Below are positions 34,498 to 42,499 of a DNA stretch of 64,000 bases, in pieces. Numbering within the stretch: position 1 is the stretch's first letter; each line of letters begins with the position of its first letter. The notes beneath the pieces were generated by a model, which did not search any database, was not told the origin of the DNA, and was given only the letters and a program-made list of their open reading frames with translations. The position numbers and the translations under genes are program-made. Origin of the DNA: Variovorax sp. SG517 (lineage in GTDB: Bacteria > Pseudomonadota > Gammaproteobacteria > Burkholderiales > Burkholderiaceae_C); NCBI RefSeq assembly GCF_013376045.1, contig NZ_JABMJG010000011.1, forward strand, positions 229,377-293,376, written 5' to 3'.

Positions 34498-35835
34498 TCA
34501 GCGTGCCGCGGCCGGCTGCTTGCGGTGCGAGGGCACGCAGGCCAGGATCAGCAAGGTGGCGCAGATCTCCACCGCCGCCACCACGTACAGGCCGGGCGAG
34601 AGGCTGCCGGTGGAGGTCTTGATCAGGCCCAGCATCCAGGGCGCGCCAAAGCCCGCCAGGTTGGCGATGGAGTTGATCAGCGCCACGCCGCCCGCTGCCG
34701 CGGTGCCGGCCAGGAAACGGTTGGGCATCTGCCAGAACACGGGGATGGCGCTCATGGTGCCGACGATGGCCAGCGTCAGGCCCACCAGCACCGCCAGCGC
34801 GCTGTGCCCGAGGAAGAGCGCCACGCCCAGCAGCGACACCGCGCCCAGCGCCGCGGCCAGGCCGCAGTGCCAGCGCGACTCTTGCTGCTTGTCGGAGTGG
34901 AAGCCGTTCCAGATCATGCCGATGGCGCCGCACAGGTAGGCCACGGCCATGATCCAGCCCACCGCGACCGGGCTGGCGAAGCCCACTTCCTTGACCAGCG
35001 TGGGGCCGTAGAAGGTCAGCGAGGAATTGGCCGCGATGATGCAGAAGAAGATCAGGATCAGCAGCCAGATGCGCCCGCTCCTGAGCGAGGCCAGCATGCT
35101 GTGCTCGCGCTGGCCCAGCGAGCGGCCGTCGCGTTCCAGGTCTTCGTGCACCAGCTGGCGTTCGCGCGCGGTGAGCCAGTTGGCCTGCTCGGGCCTGTCG
35201 GTCAGGTAGAAGTAGGTGACGAAGCCGGCGATGACCGAGGGAATGCCCTCCAGCAGCAGTACCCACTGCCATCCCGACCAGCCGTTCACGCCGTGCATGC
35301 CGGTCATGATGGTGCCGGCCAGCGGCCCGCCGATCACGCCCGCGAACGCGGAGGCCGACATGAACATGCCGAAGGCCTTGGCGCGCCGGTCGTTGGGGAA
35401 CCAGTAGGTCAGGTACAGGATGATGCCGGGGTAGAAGCCGGCCTCGAACACGCCCAGCAGGAAGCGCAGGAAATAGAACATCTCCGGCGTCTTCACGAAC
35501 ATCGTGGCGATGGAGGTCAGGCCCCAGCCGATGGTGATGCGCATGATGGTCTTCTTCGCCCCGATGCGCTGCAGCAGCAGGTTGCTGGGCACCTCGAAGA
35601 AGAAGTAGCCCAGGAAGAAGATGCCCGCGCCCAGGCCGTACATGGCCTCGCTCCACTTGAGCTCGTCGAGCATGGTGAGCTTGATGAAGCCGATGTTGAC
35701 CCGGTCGATCCAGGCCAGCACCCACAGCAGCATCAGGAAGGGAATGAGCCGCCAGATGATCTTGCGGTAGACCCCGTCCAGCTCGGACGGGGTGTCGGAA
35801 GGCCGGGCGGATGCGGCCGCTGTGGTCGATGTCAT
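34498..35835 (-). CDS. MFS transporter, anion:cation symporter (ACS) type
   Basis: A 445-residue major facilitator with about 12 membrane helices. WIDRVNIGFIKL in helix 1 and FFLGYFFFEVPSNLLLQRIGAKK in helix 2 (motifs WIDRVNIGFI and EVPSNLLLQRIGAK) mark the ACS family of carboxylate and phthalate-type importers. ATG 35835 gives the usual short cytosolic N terminus; an upstream extension of 60 codons lacks family features. It precedes uraD and the deaminase gene, so it may carry urate, allantoate or another purine catabolite. Confidence 0.9.
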   Translation of the reverse strand: MTSTTAAASARPSDTPSELDGVYRKIIWRLIPFLMLLWVLAWIDRVNIGFIKLTMLDELKWSEAMYGLGAGIFFLGYFFFEVPSNLLLQRIGAKKTIMRITIGWGLTSIATMFVKTPEMFYFLRFLLGVFEAGFYPGIILYLTYWFPNDRRAKAFGMFMSASAFAGVIGGPLAGTIMTGMHGVNGWSGWQWVLLLEGIPSVIAGFVTYFYLTDRPEQANWLTARERQLVHEDLERDGRSLGQREHSMLASLRSGRIWLLILIFFCIIAANSSLTFYGPTLVKEVGFASPVAVGWIMAVAYLCGAIGMIWNGFHSDKQQESRWHCGLAAALGAVSLLGVALFLGHSALAVLVGLTLAIVGTMSAIPVFWQMPNRFLAGTAAAGGVALINSIANLAGFGAPWMLGLIKTSTGSLSPGLYVVAAVEICATLLILACVPSHRKQPAAAR

Positions 35836-36017
35836 GCTTTTCTCCAGGTCCTTGGTGTGGGGCACTGCGATCCGGGCCGGCAAAAGGAGCGCCGCCTGCG
35901 TGGGCACTGTAGGCACAATGGTCCGGCCGCGCGCACGGCGCGCGGAATGTGCGGCATAAACCAGAGCGATAGGTCGCGACCCGCGGCGGCGCGCCATCCG
36001 GTCGAACCCCTGCACAC

Positions 36018-36980
36018 ATGACCAGAAGCCAGGACCTTGTCGACATCCACCTGCTGCGCGTGCTGGCGGTGCTGGTGGCCGAGCGCAGCGTTTCTCGCGC
36101 CGCGGTCCGCATGAACCAGACGCAGCCGGCCGTCAGCGCGGCCCTGCGGCGCCTGCGGGATGCCTTCGGAGACCCCATCCTGGTGCGCGAGCGCGGCGGC
36201 ATGGTGCCCACTGCACGGGCGCTGCAGCTGCGCGACAGCGCGCGCGAGGTGCTCGGCGAGATCGACCGCATGCTGGCCGGCCCCGAGCGCTTCGAGCCCG
36301 CCTCCAGCACCATCACATTCACCATCGCCACGCCGGACTATCTGGCCGCGAGCTTCATGGCCGAGGTGGTGGCGCGCTTCCGCGCCGAGGCGCCGCAGGC
36401 GCGCCTGCTGGTCCACCCGCTGACGCCCGGCTACGACTACGAGCGCTCTCTGGCGCAGGGAGAGCTCGACATCGTGATCGGCAACTGGCCGCTGCCGCCC
36501 GAGCGCATGCACCTGTCGCTGCTGATCGAGGACGAGCTGGTGTGCATGATGAGCCCGCGCAACCCGCTGGCCGCACCGGGCGCGATGACGCTGCCGCGCT
36601 ACCTCGCGGCCGCGCACGTGGTGCCCACGCCGTTCGCCAAGTCGCACCGCGCGGTGGTCGACAGCCATCTGGCGGGGCTGCGGCAGACGCGCGACGCGCG
36701 CGTCTTCGTGCCCTATTACGCGATGGCGCCCTACCTCGTGGCCGAGAGCGACCTCGTGTTCACCACCGCGCGCCACTTCGCCGGGCAGTTCACGCGCAGC
36801 CTGCCGGTGGTGTGCGTGGATGCGCCGGAGGGCTTTCCGCGCATGCGCTTCTACCAGCTGTGGCACGAGCGCTCGCAGCACCAGGGCGCCCATCGCTGGC
36901 TGCGCGGCCTGCTCTCGACGGTGGGCGGCCACCTGGCGCAGGCGGCGCCAGGCGCGGCGAGCGGGCCGCCGGCGTGTTGA
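36018..36980 (+). CDS. LysR-family regulator
   Basis: A 320-residue LysR regulator with HTH (LLRVLAVLVAERSVSRAA, NQTQPAVSAALRRLR at about residues 10-55) and an effector domain similar to NodD/PcaQ-like LysR proteins. It is divergent from the MFS/uraD/deaminase genes with a 182-base intergenic region, so it is the likely regulator of that unit. The effector would then be a purine breakdown intermediate, by inference only. Confidence 0.92.
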   Translation: MTRSQDLVDIHLLRVLAVLVAERSVSRAAVRMNQTQPAVSAALRRLRDAFGDPILVRERGGMVPTARALQLRDSAREVLGEIDRMLAGPERFEPASSTITFTIATPDYLAASFMAEVVARFRAEAPQARLLVHPLTPGYDYERSLAQGELDIVIGNWPLPPERMHLSLLIEDELVCMMSPRNPLAAPGAMTLPRYLAAAHVVPTPFAKSHRAVVDSHLAGLRQTRDARVFVPYYAMAPYLVAESDLVFTTARHFAGQFTRSLPVVCVDAPEGFPRMRFYQLWHERSQHQGAHRWLRGLLSTVGGHLAQAAPGAASGPPAC

Positions 36981-37035
36981 GCAGCGGCAGGGCGAAGGAC
37001 CCTATCGATGGGCGAGAGGCGGTGCTACCGCTGCC

Positions 37036-37989
37036 TCACTTCGCGAAGCGCCTGCGGTACTCCACCAGGCTGACCCCCAGGCGCCGTGAGAACGCGCGCC
37101 GGAAGCCGTCGACGTTCGCGTAGCCCACCGCGTCGGCCAGGCGCTTGGCCGGCGCGTCCGACTCCTCGGCCAGGCGGCGGGCGGCGTCGATCCTCGCGTT
37201 CTCCACGAACTCGGCGGGCGTCGTTCCCGTCTCGCTGCGGAAGATGCGCGCGAAGCTTCTCTCGCTCATGCCTGCGCGCGCGGCGAGGGCGGGCACGGAC
37301 AGGTCGTCCTTCAGGTTCGCGAGCACGTGGTCCTGCACCTCGCGCATGGCGGAGCGCTCCGAGGTCTGGGCTGCGAGGTGGGCGCTGAACTGGCTCTGGC
37401 CCCCAGGGCGCTTGAGGAACATCACCAGCTGGCGCGCCACGCGCAGCGCCAGTTCGCGGCCGTGGTCTTCCTCCACCATCGCGAGCGCGAGGTCCATGCC
37501 GGCCGTGACTCCGGCCGATGTGAAGAGATTGCCGTCCTTCACGTAGATGGCGTCCGCCTCCACGCGCGCACGCGGGTACGCGGCCGCGAGGCCGGTGGCG
37601 ACGTTCCAGTGGGTCGCGACGCGCTTGCCGTCGAGCAGCCCCGAAGCCGCCAGCACGAAGGCGCCGGAGCACACCGAGCCGTAGCGCCGAACGGCGCCCG
37701 CCTGGCGCCGGAGCCAGTCTTGCAGCTGCGTGTCGCTTTCCATGTCCTCGATGCGGGGGCTGCCCGCGACCAGCAGGGTGTCGATGGCGCCGCGGTGCGT
37801 TTCCACGGTGGCGTCGACGGCGAGCTTCAGGCCGCCGCTGCTCTTGAGCACGCCTGCCTTGGTGCCGATCACCTGCACCTGGTAGGCGCGCGGATTGCCG
37901 AGCTGGTGCGAGGCCTCGGCGAAGACGTCGGCGGGCCCGGCGATGTCGAGCAGCTGGAAACGGGGAAAGGCGAGGATGGCGATGCGCAT
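37036..37989 (-). CDS. GlxA-family transcriptional regulator (DJ-1/PfpI plus AraC HTH)
   Basis: A 317-residue two-domain regulator. The N-terminal class I glutamine amidotransferase-like domain (about 1-170) has LLDIAGPADVF and the nucleophile-elbow-like GSVCSGAFVLAA; the C-terminal AraC domain (about 205-317) has two HTHs, LSVPALAARAGMSERSFAR and AKRLADAVGYANVDGFRRAF (core motifs AARAGMSERS and AVGYANVDGF). GlxA regulators control amine or amino-acid catabolism in several proteobacteria. It is divergent from the SLAC1-family gene with 108 bases between, so that gene is the likely target. Confidence 0.92.
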   Translation of the reverse strand: MRIAILAFPRFQLLDIAGPADVFAEASHQLGNPRAYQVQVIGTKAGVLKSSGGLKLAVDATVETHRGAIDTLLVAGSPRIEDMESDTQLQDWLRRQAGAVRRYGSVCSGAFVLAASGLLDGKRVATHWNVATGLAAAYPRARVEADAIYVKDGNLFTSAGVTAGMDLALAMVEEDHGRELALRVARQLVMFLKRPGGQSQFSAHLAAQTSERSAMREVQDHVLANLKDDLSVPALAARAGMSERSFARIFRSETGTTPAEFVENARIDAARRLAEESDAPAKRLADAVGYANVDGFRRAFSRRLGVSLVEYRRRFAK

Positions 37990-38097
37990 GGCTGACAAGG
38001 CCCGGGGATTGGCGGAAAACGCCGTGAGTTGAGGGAGATGGCCCGGTGAGTCTGGCGGAAAATACCAACTAATGCAAATCCAGCCAAGGAGAACAAC

Positions 38098-39120
38098 ATG
38101 CAAGAACAGGCTCTGAATCCTCTGAACCCGTCTTCCCCGGTGCTTTCGCCCGTCGCGGCGGCCGCGCCGCGCGCGCAGGCCTCCGTGCGCAATCTCCCGG
38201 TCAACCTCTTCGCCTCCGTGATGGGGCTGTCGGGCCTGGCCCTCGCTTGGCGGCTCGCGCATGACAGCCTGGGCGCGCCGGCCATCGTCGGCGAGGCCGT
38301 CGGAGCCTTCGCGCTGGGCGTGTTCGTGCTGATCTCGGCGGGCTACCTGATGAAGCTCGCCAGGCACCCGCAGGCGGTGCAGGCCGAGTTCAGGCACCCG
38401 GTGGCGGGCAACTTCTTCGGCACCATCGCGATCTCGGTGCTGCTGCTGTCGGTGGTGATCGCGCCCTACAGCGCACCCGTCGCGCACTTCGCCTGGGCCC
38501 TGGGCCTGAGCGCGACCTTCGCGCTGAGCTTCGTCGCGCTGTCTCGGCTGCTGAAGGGGCAGGTGGACGCGTCGCTCGCCGTGCCGGCCTGGATCATCCC
38601 GGGCGTGGCGACGCTCGACATTCCCGTCACCGGCGCCCACATGCCGATGGCGTGGGCCGGCGAAGTCAACCTGGCCGCGAGCGCGATCGGCGCCGTGCTG
38701 GCGCTCGTGCTCTTCACGATGATCATCGGCCGGCTCGTGCACCGCGACCCGCTCGCTCCCGCCATGGAGCCTTCGCTGATGATCCTGGTGGCGCCCTTCG
38801 CCGTGGGCTTCCTGGCCTACACCAACGTCGTCGGCGAGATCGACCGCTTCGCCTCGATGCTCTTCTACTTCGGCCTCTTCATCTTCGCGGTGGTTGCGCC
38901 GAAGGTGTTCCGTCGCGGCGCGACGTTCTCGCCGAGCTGGTGGGCGATCGGCTTTCCGATGGCGGCCCTGGCCAATGCCGCGCTGAAGTACGCCGAGTCG
39001 CGTGCGAGCGCCCCGCTGTGGGTGGTTGCGGTGGTGCTGCTGGTCGCGTTGAACCTGGCGCTGGCGGTTCTCACGGTGAAGACGGTACGCATCGCGCTCA
39101 ACGGAAAGCTGTTCGCCTGA
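38098..39120 (+). CDS. SLAC1/TehA-family anion channel (TDT family)
   Basis: A 340-residue membrane protein with about ten helices and the SLAC1/TehA pattern: NLPVNLFASVMGLSGLALAW near the start, FRHPVAGNFFGTIAIS, and VPAWIIPGVATLDIP. The central conserved Phe gate of the family probably lies in helix 5 but was not aligned. Members pass chloride or nitrate, or export C4-dicarboxylates or tellurite-related anions. AAGGAG precedes the ATG. Regulation by the divergent GlxA-type protein is likely. Confidence 0.88.
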   Translation: MQEQALNPLNPSSPVLSPVAAAAPRAQASVRNLPVNLFASVMGLSGLALAWRLAHDSLGAPAIVGEAVGAFALGVFVLISAGYLMKLARHPQAVQAEFRHPVAGNFFGTIAISVLLLSVVIAPYSAPVAHFAWALGLSATFALSFVALSRLLKGQVDASLAVPAWIIPGVATLDIPVTGAHMPMAWAGEVNLAASAIGAVLALVLFTMIIGRLVHRDPLAPAMEPSLMILVAPFAVGFLAYTNVVGEIDRFASMLFYFGLFIFAVVAPKVFRRGATFSPSWWAIGFPMAALANAALKYAESRASAPLWVVAVVLLVALNLALAVLTVKTVRIALNGKLFA

Positions 39121-39217
39121 GCTTCAGGCCGCCGCGCAGCCGGTGTGAAGAAAGCGGCCGCGCGGCATCCAGGCGATCCGTCGGCCGACCAGTGCATCGG
39201 CGGGCAGCTTCGCGGTC

Positions 39218-40099
39218 TCAGGCATCGGCACGCCCCTTCTCCGGTGCGCGTGCGACGGCCAGCCAGCAGGAGGCGGTCAGGCGGACCTCGTCGCCGTGCA
39301 CGTACGGCTCGAAGGCGGCGCGCACCGTATCGATGACCCGTGCGCGCGTCTCGTCGTCGGCCTGCAGCAGCGCGATGCCGACAGGGCCGAGGCGGCTCAG
39401 GTAATCGACGAGTTCTTTCTCGGGCAGCGTGCAGGGCAGGTCGACGGGCTGGATGTCGATGTGGCGCCAGCCGCTTTTCTCTAGGATGGCCTGCACCCGC
39501 TGGCGGTCCGCGAAGGCGAACTGGCCCGGCGCGCCCGGCTGCCGAGGCGGCAACTGCGGCAGCAGCGGCGCGGCCGCGCGCTCGGCGGTGGTCATGAACG
39601 GGTTCTCGGCCGCGCTTCGCCACGCGATGAAGCGCAGCCCGGCGCCGGGCTTCGCCGCATGCAGCAGGTTGGCGAAGGCGCGCACGGGGTCGTCGAAGAA
39701 CATCACGCCAAGGCGCGAGACGATGCCGTCGAAGCTCGCGGGCTCGAAGGCTTGGGTCTGCGCGTTCGCGCATATGAAGCGGGCGGAAATTCCGTCGCGG
39801 CTGGCGCGGCTGCGGGCGGCGGCGATCATCGGCTGCGAGATGTCGATGCCGGTGCACTCGGCGCCGGCACCCAGCTTGCGCGCGATGGCCAGCGTGGTGC
39901 CGCCGGTACCGCAGCCGACGTCGAGAACGCGGCTCGCGCCGGTGGCGCAGGTGGCCTCGACGAGCAGTTTCTCCAGGGGCTCGAAAAGCCGGTCCAGCGT
40001 CTGCTGGGCATCGACCCAGGCGTGGCCGGCCGGGCCGTTCCAGAGCCTGGCTTGTTCGTCGCCGGCCGCTTGCGTGTTTGCTTGCATGGTTTTCTCCAT
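39218..40099 (-). CDS. class I SAM-dependent methyltransferase
   Basis: A 293-residue methyltransferase with the SAM-binding motif VLDVGCGTGGTTLA at about residues 54-67, then GIDISQPMI and a late FDGIVSRLGVMFF. ATG 40099 (MEKTMQANTQ) has AGAGGAAACGATC upstream as ribosome site; the in-frame extension to 40141 would reach the promoter. Target molecule unknown. It is transcribed from a MerR-type promoter with a 19-bp spacer and is divergent from the merR-family gene, so it is probably induced by the signal sensed by that regulator. Confidence 0.9.
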   Translation of the reverse strand: MEKTMQANTQAAGDEQARLWNGPAGHAWVDAQQTLDRLFEPLEKLLVEATCATGASRVLDVGCGTGGTTLAIARKLGAGAECTGIDISQPMIAAARSRASRDGISARFICANAQTQAFEPASFDGIVSRLGVMFFDDPVRAFANLLHAAKPGAGLRFIAWRSAAENPFMTTAERAAAPLLPQLPPRQPGAPGQFAFADRQRVQAILEKSGWRHIDIQPVDLPCTLPEKELVDYLSRLGPVGIALLQADDETRARVIDTVRAAFEPYVHGDEVRLTASCWLAVARAPEKGRADA

Positions 40100-40139
40100 G
40101 ATCGTTTCCTCTTGCTTGCCTTCGCGAGGCGGAAGCCGC

Positions 40140-40170
40140 ACTATGCAAATTCAAGCCGGCTTGAAGTCAA
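40140..40170 (-). promoter_or_regulatory. MerR-type promoter with palindromic operator in a 19-bp spacer
   Basis: On the minus strand, -35 TTGACT (40165-40170) and -10 CATAGT (40140-40145) are separated by exactly 19 bp, the over-long spacing typical of MerR-activated promoters. A perfect 16-bp palindrome, TTCAAGCCGGCTTGAA (40150-40165), fills most of the spacer. Transcription would run into the methyltransferase gene with a leader of about 33 bases. Confidence 0.8.
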
Positions 40171-40183
40171 GAGGAGGAAGCAC

Positions 40184-40612
40184 ATGGATATCGCCGAAGT
40201 GGCCAGGCGCTCCGGCCTGCCCGCGTCCACGCTGCGCTATTACGACGAGAAGGGGCTGATCGCCTCCACCGGGCGCCTGGGCCTGCGCCGTACTTTCGAC
40301 GACGGCGTGCTGGAGCGGCTGGCGCTGATCGCGCTGGGCCGCGCCGCCGGTTTCTCGCTCGACGAGATCGCGCGCATGTTCGGCCCCAACGGGCAGCCGC
40401 GCATCGACCGGCTCATGCTCAGCGCCAAGGCGGACGAACTCGACCGCACGATCCGCAACCTGAGCGCGATGCGCGACGGCCTGCGCCATGCGGCCGTCTG
40501 CCGCGCGCCCAGCCACATGGAGTGCCCGACCTTCCGGCGCATCCTCGGCGCCGCCGCATCGGGCGCGATCGGCGGGCGCACGGAGAAAAAGAAGAAGCCG
40601 CCGAAACCGTAG
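40184..40612 (+). CDS. MerR-family transcriptional regulator
   Basis: A 142-residue MerR regulator: winged HTH at residues 1-70 (MDIAEVARRSGLPASTLRYYDEKGL), a dimerisation helix to about 105, and a C-terminal segment with two cysteines (CRAPSHMECPTF) that may sense a metal, thiol or electrophile. The C terminus is Lys-rich. GAGGAGGAAG precedes the ATG. It is divergent from the methyltransferase and its binding site sits in the shared promoter. The inducer is not predictable from sequence alone. Confidence 0.92.
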   Translation: MDIAEVARRSGLPASTLRYYDEKGLIASTGRLGLRRTFDDGVLERLALIALGRAAGFSLDEIARMFGPNGQPRIDRLMLSAKADELDRTIRNLSAMRDGLRHAAVCRAPSHMECPTFRRILGAAASGAIGGRTEKKKKPPKP

Positions 40613-40634
40613 AAGGCGGCGCAGGGCTGATCGG

Positions 40635-41453
40635 TCAGGCGTTCGCCAGCAGCGAGAGATCGCGCGCGGCCTGCAGCATCAGCTCGCGCGCGCGGTCCAG
40701 CGACGGAATCGCATGCCGGTCGATGCGCCGGATGTACGGCGTGGTGAGCACCGCCAGCGCATGCCCGCGCGGGCCGAGGATGGGACAGGAGATGTCGATC
40801 ACGCCGAAGTACTGCATGCTCTCGCGCTGCCGGTAGCCGGTGGCGCGCACGGCCTCCAGCATGTGCTCCAGCTCGTCGGGCGGAATCTGCACCTCGCCGT
40901 CGAGCGCGACGTGCTCGGCCAGCATCTGCCGGCGCCGCTCTTCCGATTCGCAGGCCAGCAGCACCTGGCCCGAGCCGGTGTCGAGCAGGTTCACGCGCGT
41001 GCCGGGCCGCACCGTCATGCTGCTCGCCGCGGGGCTGTTGACCTGCGCCACGATCTGCACGTTGCCCCGGTCGTACACGCCCAGGTGGCACGACTGCTCG
41101 GCTTCCCTCACGTAGCGGTCCATCACGGGCAGCGCCTGCGTCACCAGCCTGTGGTTCGGTGGGTAGCGGTGGGCCAGGTCGAACATCTTCAGGCTCAGGC
41201 TGTAGCGGTCGCCGGCGAGCGAGCGCAGCACGTACTGCCGCGCCACCAGCCGCTCCAGCATTCGGTAGATCTCGCTCGGGCCGCGGTCGAGCGCCTTCAC
41301 GATCTCGCCGCGCGTCAGGCCCTCGGGCTGGTCGGCGAGCAGTTCGAGGATGTCCAGGCCCTTGTCGAGCGCGGGGGCGCGGTAGCGATCCTGCTGCTCC
41401 TGGTCGTCGGAGGGCCTGCTCGAGTTATCAATTTGATTGTTTTTGTTCACCAA
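40635..41453 (-). CDS. IclR-family regulator of the sugar operon
   Basis: A 272-residue IclR regulator with an N-terminal winged HTH (about 28-90: ALDKGLDILELLADQPEGL, LTRGEIVKALDRGPSEIYRML as separate stretches) and a C-terminal effector-binding domain with VRPGTRVNLLDTGSGQVLLA and YRQRESMQYFGVIDISCPI. It is divergent from the fuconolactonase/ABC/fuconate dehydratase operon with 158 bases between, so it is most likely the local repressor or activator, responding to a sugar acid. Confidence 0.92.
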   Translation of the reverse strand: MVNKNNQIDNSSRPSDDQEQQDRYRAPALDKGLDILELLADQPEGLTRGEIVKALDRGPSEIYRMLERLVARQYVLRSLAGDRYSLSLKMFDLAHRYPPNHRLVTQALPVMDRYVREAEQSCHLGVYDRGNVQIVAQVNSPAASSMTVRPGTRVNLLDTGSGQVLLACESEERRRQMLAEHVALDGEVQIPPDELEHMLEAVRATGYRQRESMQYFGVIDISCPILGPRGHALAVLTTPYIRRIDRHAIPSLDRARELMLQAARDLSLLANA

Positions 41454-41520
41454 TGAATTTCACCAGCAAGAGACGTGGCTTGCAAGTTTCGTTCTACGGG
41501 AAAGCACCCATGAGGGAAGG

Positions 41521-41549
41521 TTGACGCAGAAAGTTCGTATGTAAATACT
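41521..41549 (+). promoter_or_regulatory. candidate promoter of the fucose-type operon
   Basis: TTGACG (41521-41526) and AATACT (41544-41549) are spaced by 17 bp, in a locally AT-rich stretch 63 bases before the first ATG. Just downstream, GTTC-N6-GGAC (41553-41566) is a weak dyad that could serve IclR binding. Confidence 0.5.
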
Positions 41550-41611
41550 ATGTTCAGTAATGGACTAAAGAGACAAGGCGACCGGCAAACCTGCTGCGAG
41601 CGACCCGAAAA

Positions 41612-42499
41612 ATGATCCAGCGCATCGACTCGCATCAGCACTTCTGGCGGCCCGCGCGCGGCGACTACACGTGGCTGCGCGCCGACGTGCCCGCGCTGGC
41701 GCCGCTGCTGCGCGACTTCATGCCCGAAGACCTGGCGCCGCTGCTGCAGGCCCACGGCGTGAGCCGGACCGTGCTCGTGCAGGCCGCCGATTCCCACGCC
41801 GAGACCGACTTCATGCTCGACCTCGCGGGCAGCCGCGACGAGATCGGCGGCGTGGTCGGCTGGGTCGACCTGGGCCGGCCCGACGCCGCCGCCTCGCTGG
41901 AGCGGATGGCCAGGCATCCCAAGTTCAAGGGCGTGCGTCCGATGCTGCAGGACCTGCCCGACGACGACTGGATCGCGCGCCGCCCGCACCCCGATGCGGT
42001 GAACGCCATGCTGACGCTTGGCCTGCGCTTCGACGCGCTCGTGAATCCCCGTCACCTTCCGTGGCTCCTGCAATTCGCGAAGCGGTGGCCGCAGCTGCCG
42101 GTGGTGATCGACCATGCGGCCAAGCCGCCGGTGGGTGCGCACGGCGGCGAAGAATTCGCCCGCTGGCGCGAAGACATCGCGGCCCTGGCCGCGCTGCCCC
42201 AGGTCTGCTGCAAGTTCTCGGGCCTGTGGACCGAGGCGCCGCCCGCGATGCAGCGCGATGCGGATGCCGTCGCACAGGCGGTGCGCCCCGTGTGGGAGCA
42301 CCTGCTCGAGGTCTTCGGCCCCGCGCGGCTGATGTGGGGCAGCGACTGGCCAGTGCTCACGCTGGCCGGCGACTACGCGGGCTGGATCGCCGTGAGCGAA
42401 GCCTGCATCGGCGGCCTTTCCCCGCGCGAGCAGGCCCAGGTGTGGCACGGCACCGCGCAGCGCTTCTACGGCCTGCCATCCCACCAGGAAAGCCAATGA
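41612..42499 (+). CDS. amidohydrolase, L-fucono-lactonase-like (COG3618)
   Basis: A 295-residue metal-dependent hydrolase of the amidohydrolase superfamily. Metal-binding HxH is in DSHQHFW at the N terminus, VVIDHAAKPP supplies a further His, and WGSDWPVL near residue 245 supplies the catalytic Asp. This COG3618 pattern covers L-fucono-1,5-lactonase, L-rhamnono-lactonase and 4-sulfomuconolactonase; the adjacent L-fuconate dehydratase and mutarotase make a sugar lactonase likely. It would open L-fuconolactone to L-fuconate in the cytoplasm. Its stop overlaps the ABC ATPase start. Confidence 0.88.
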   Translation: MIQRIDSHQHFWRPARGDYTWLRADVPALAPLLRDFMPEDLAPLLQAHGVSRTVLVQAADSHAETDFMLDLAGSRDEIGGVVGWVDLGRPDAAASLERMARHPKFKGVRPMLQDLPDDDWIARRPHPDAVNAMLTLGLRFDALVNPRHLPWLLQFAKRWPQLPVVIDHAAKPPVGAHGGEEFARWREDIAALAALPQVCCKFSGLWTEAPPAMQRDADAVAQAVRPVWEHLLEVFGPARLMWGSDWPVLTLAGDYAGWIAVSEACIGGLSPREQAQVWHGTAQRFYGLPSHQESQ

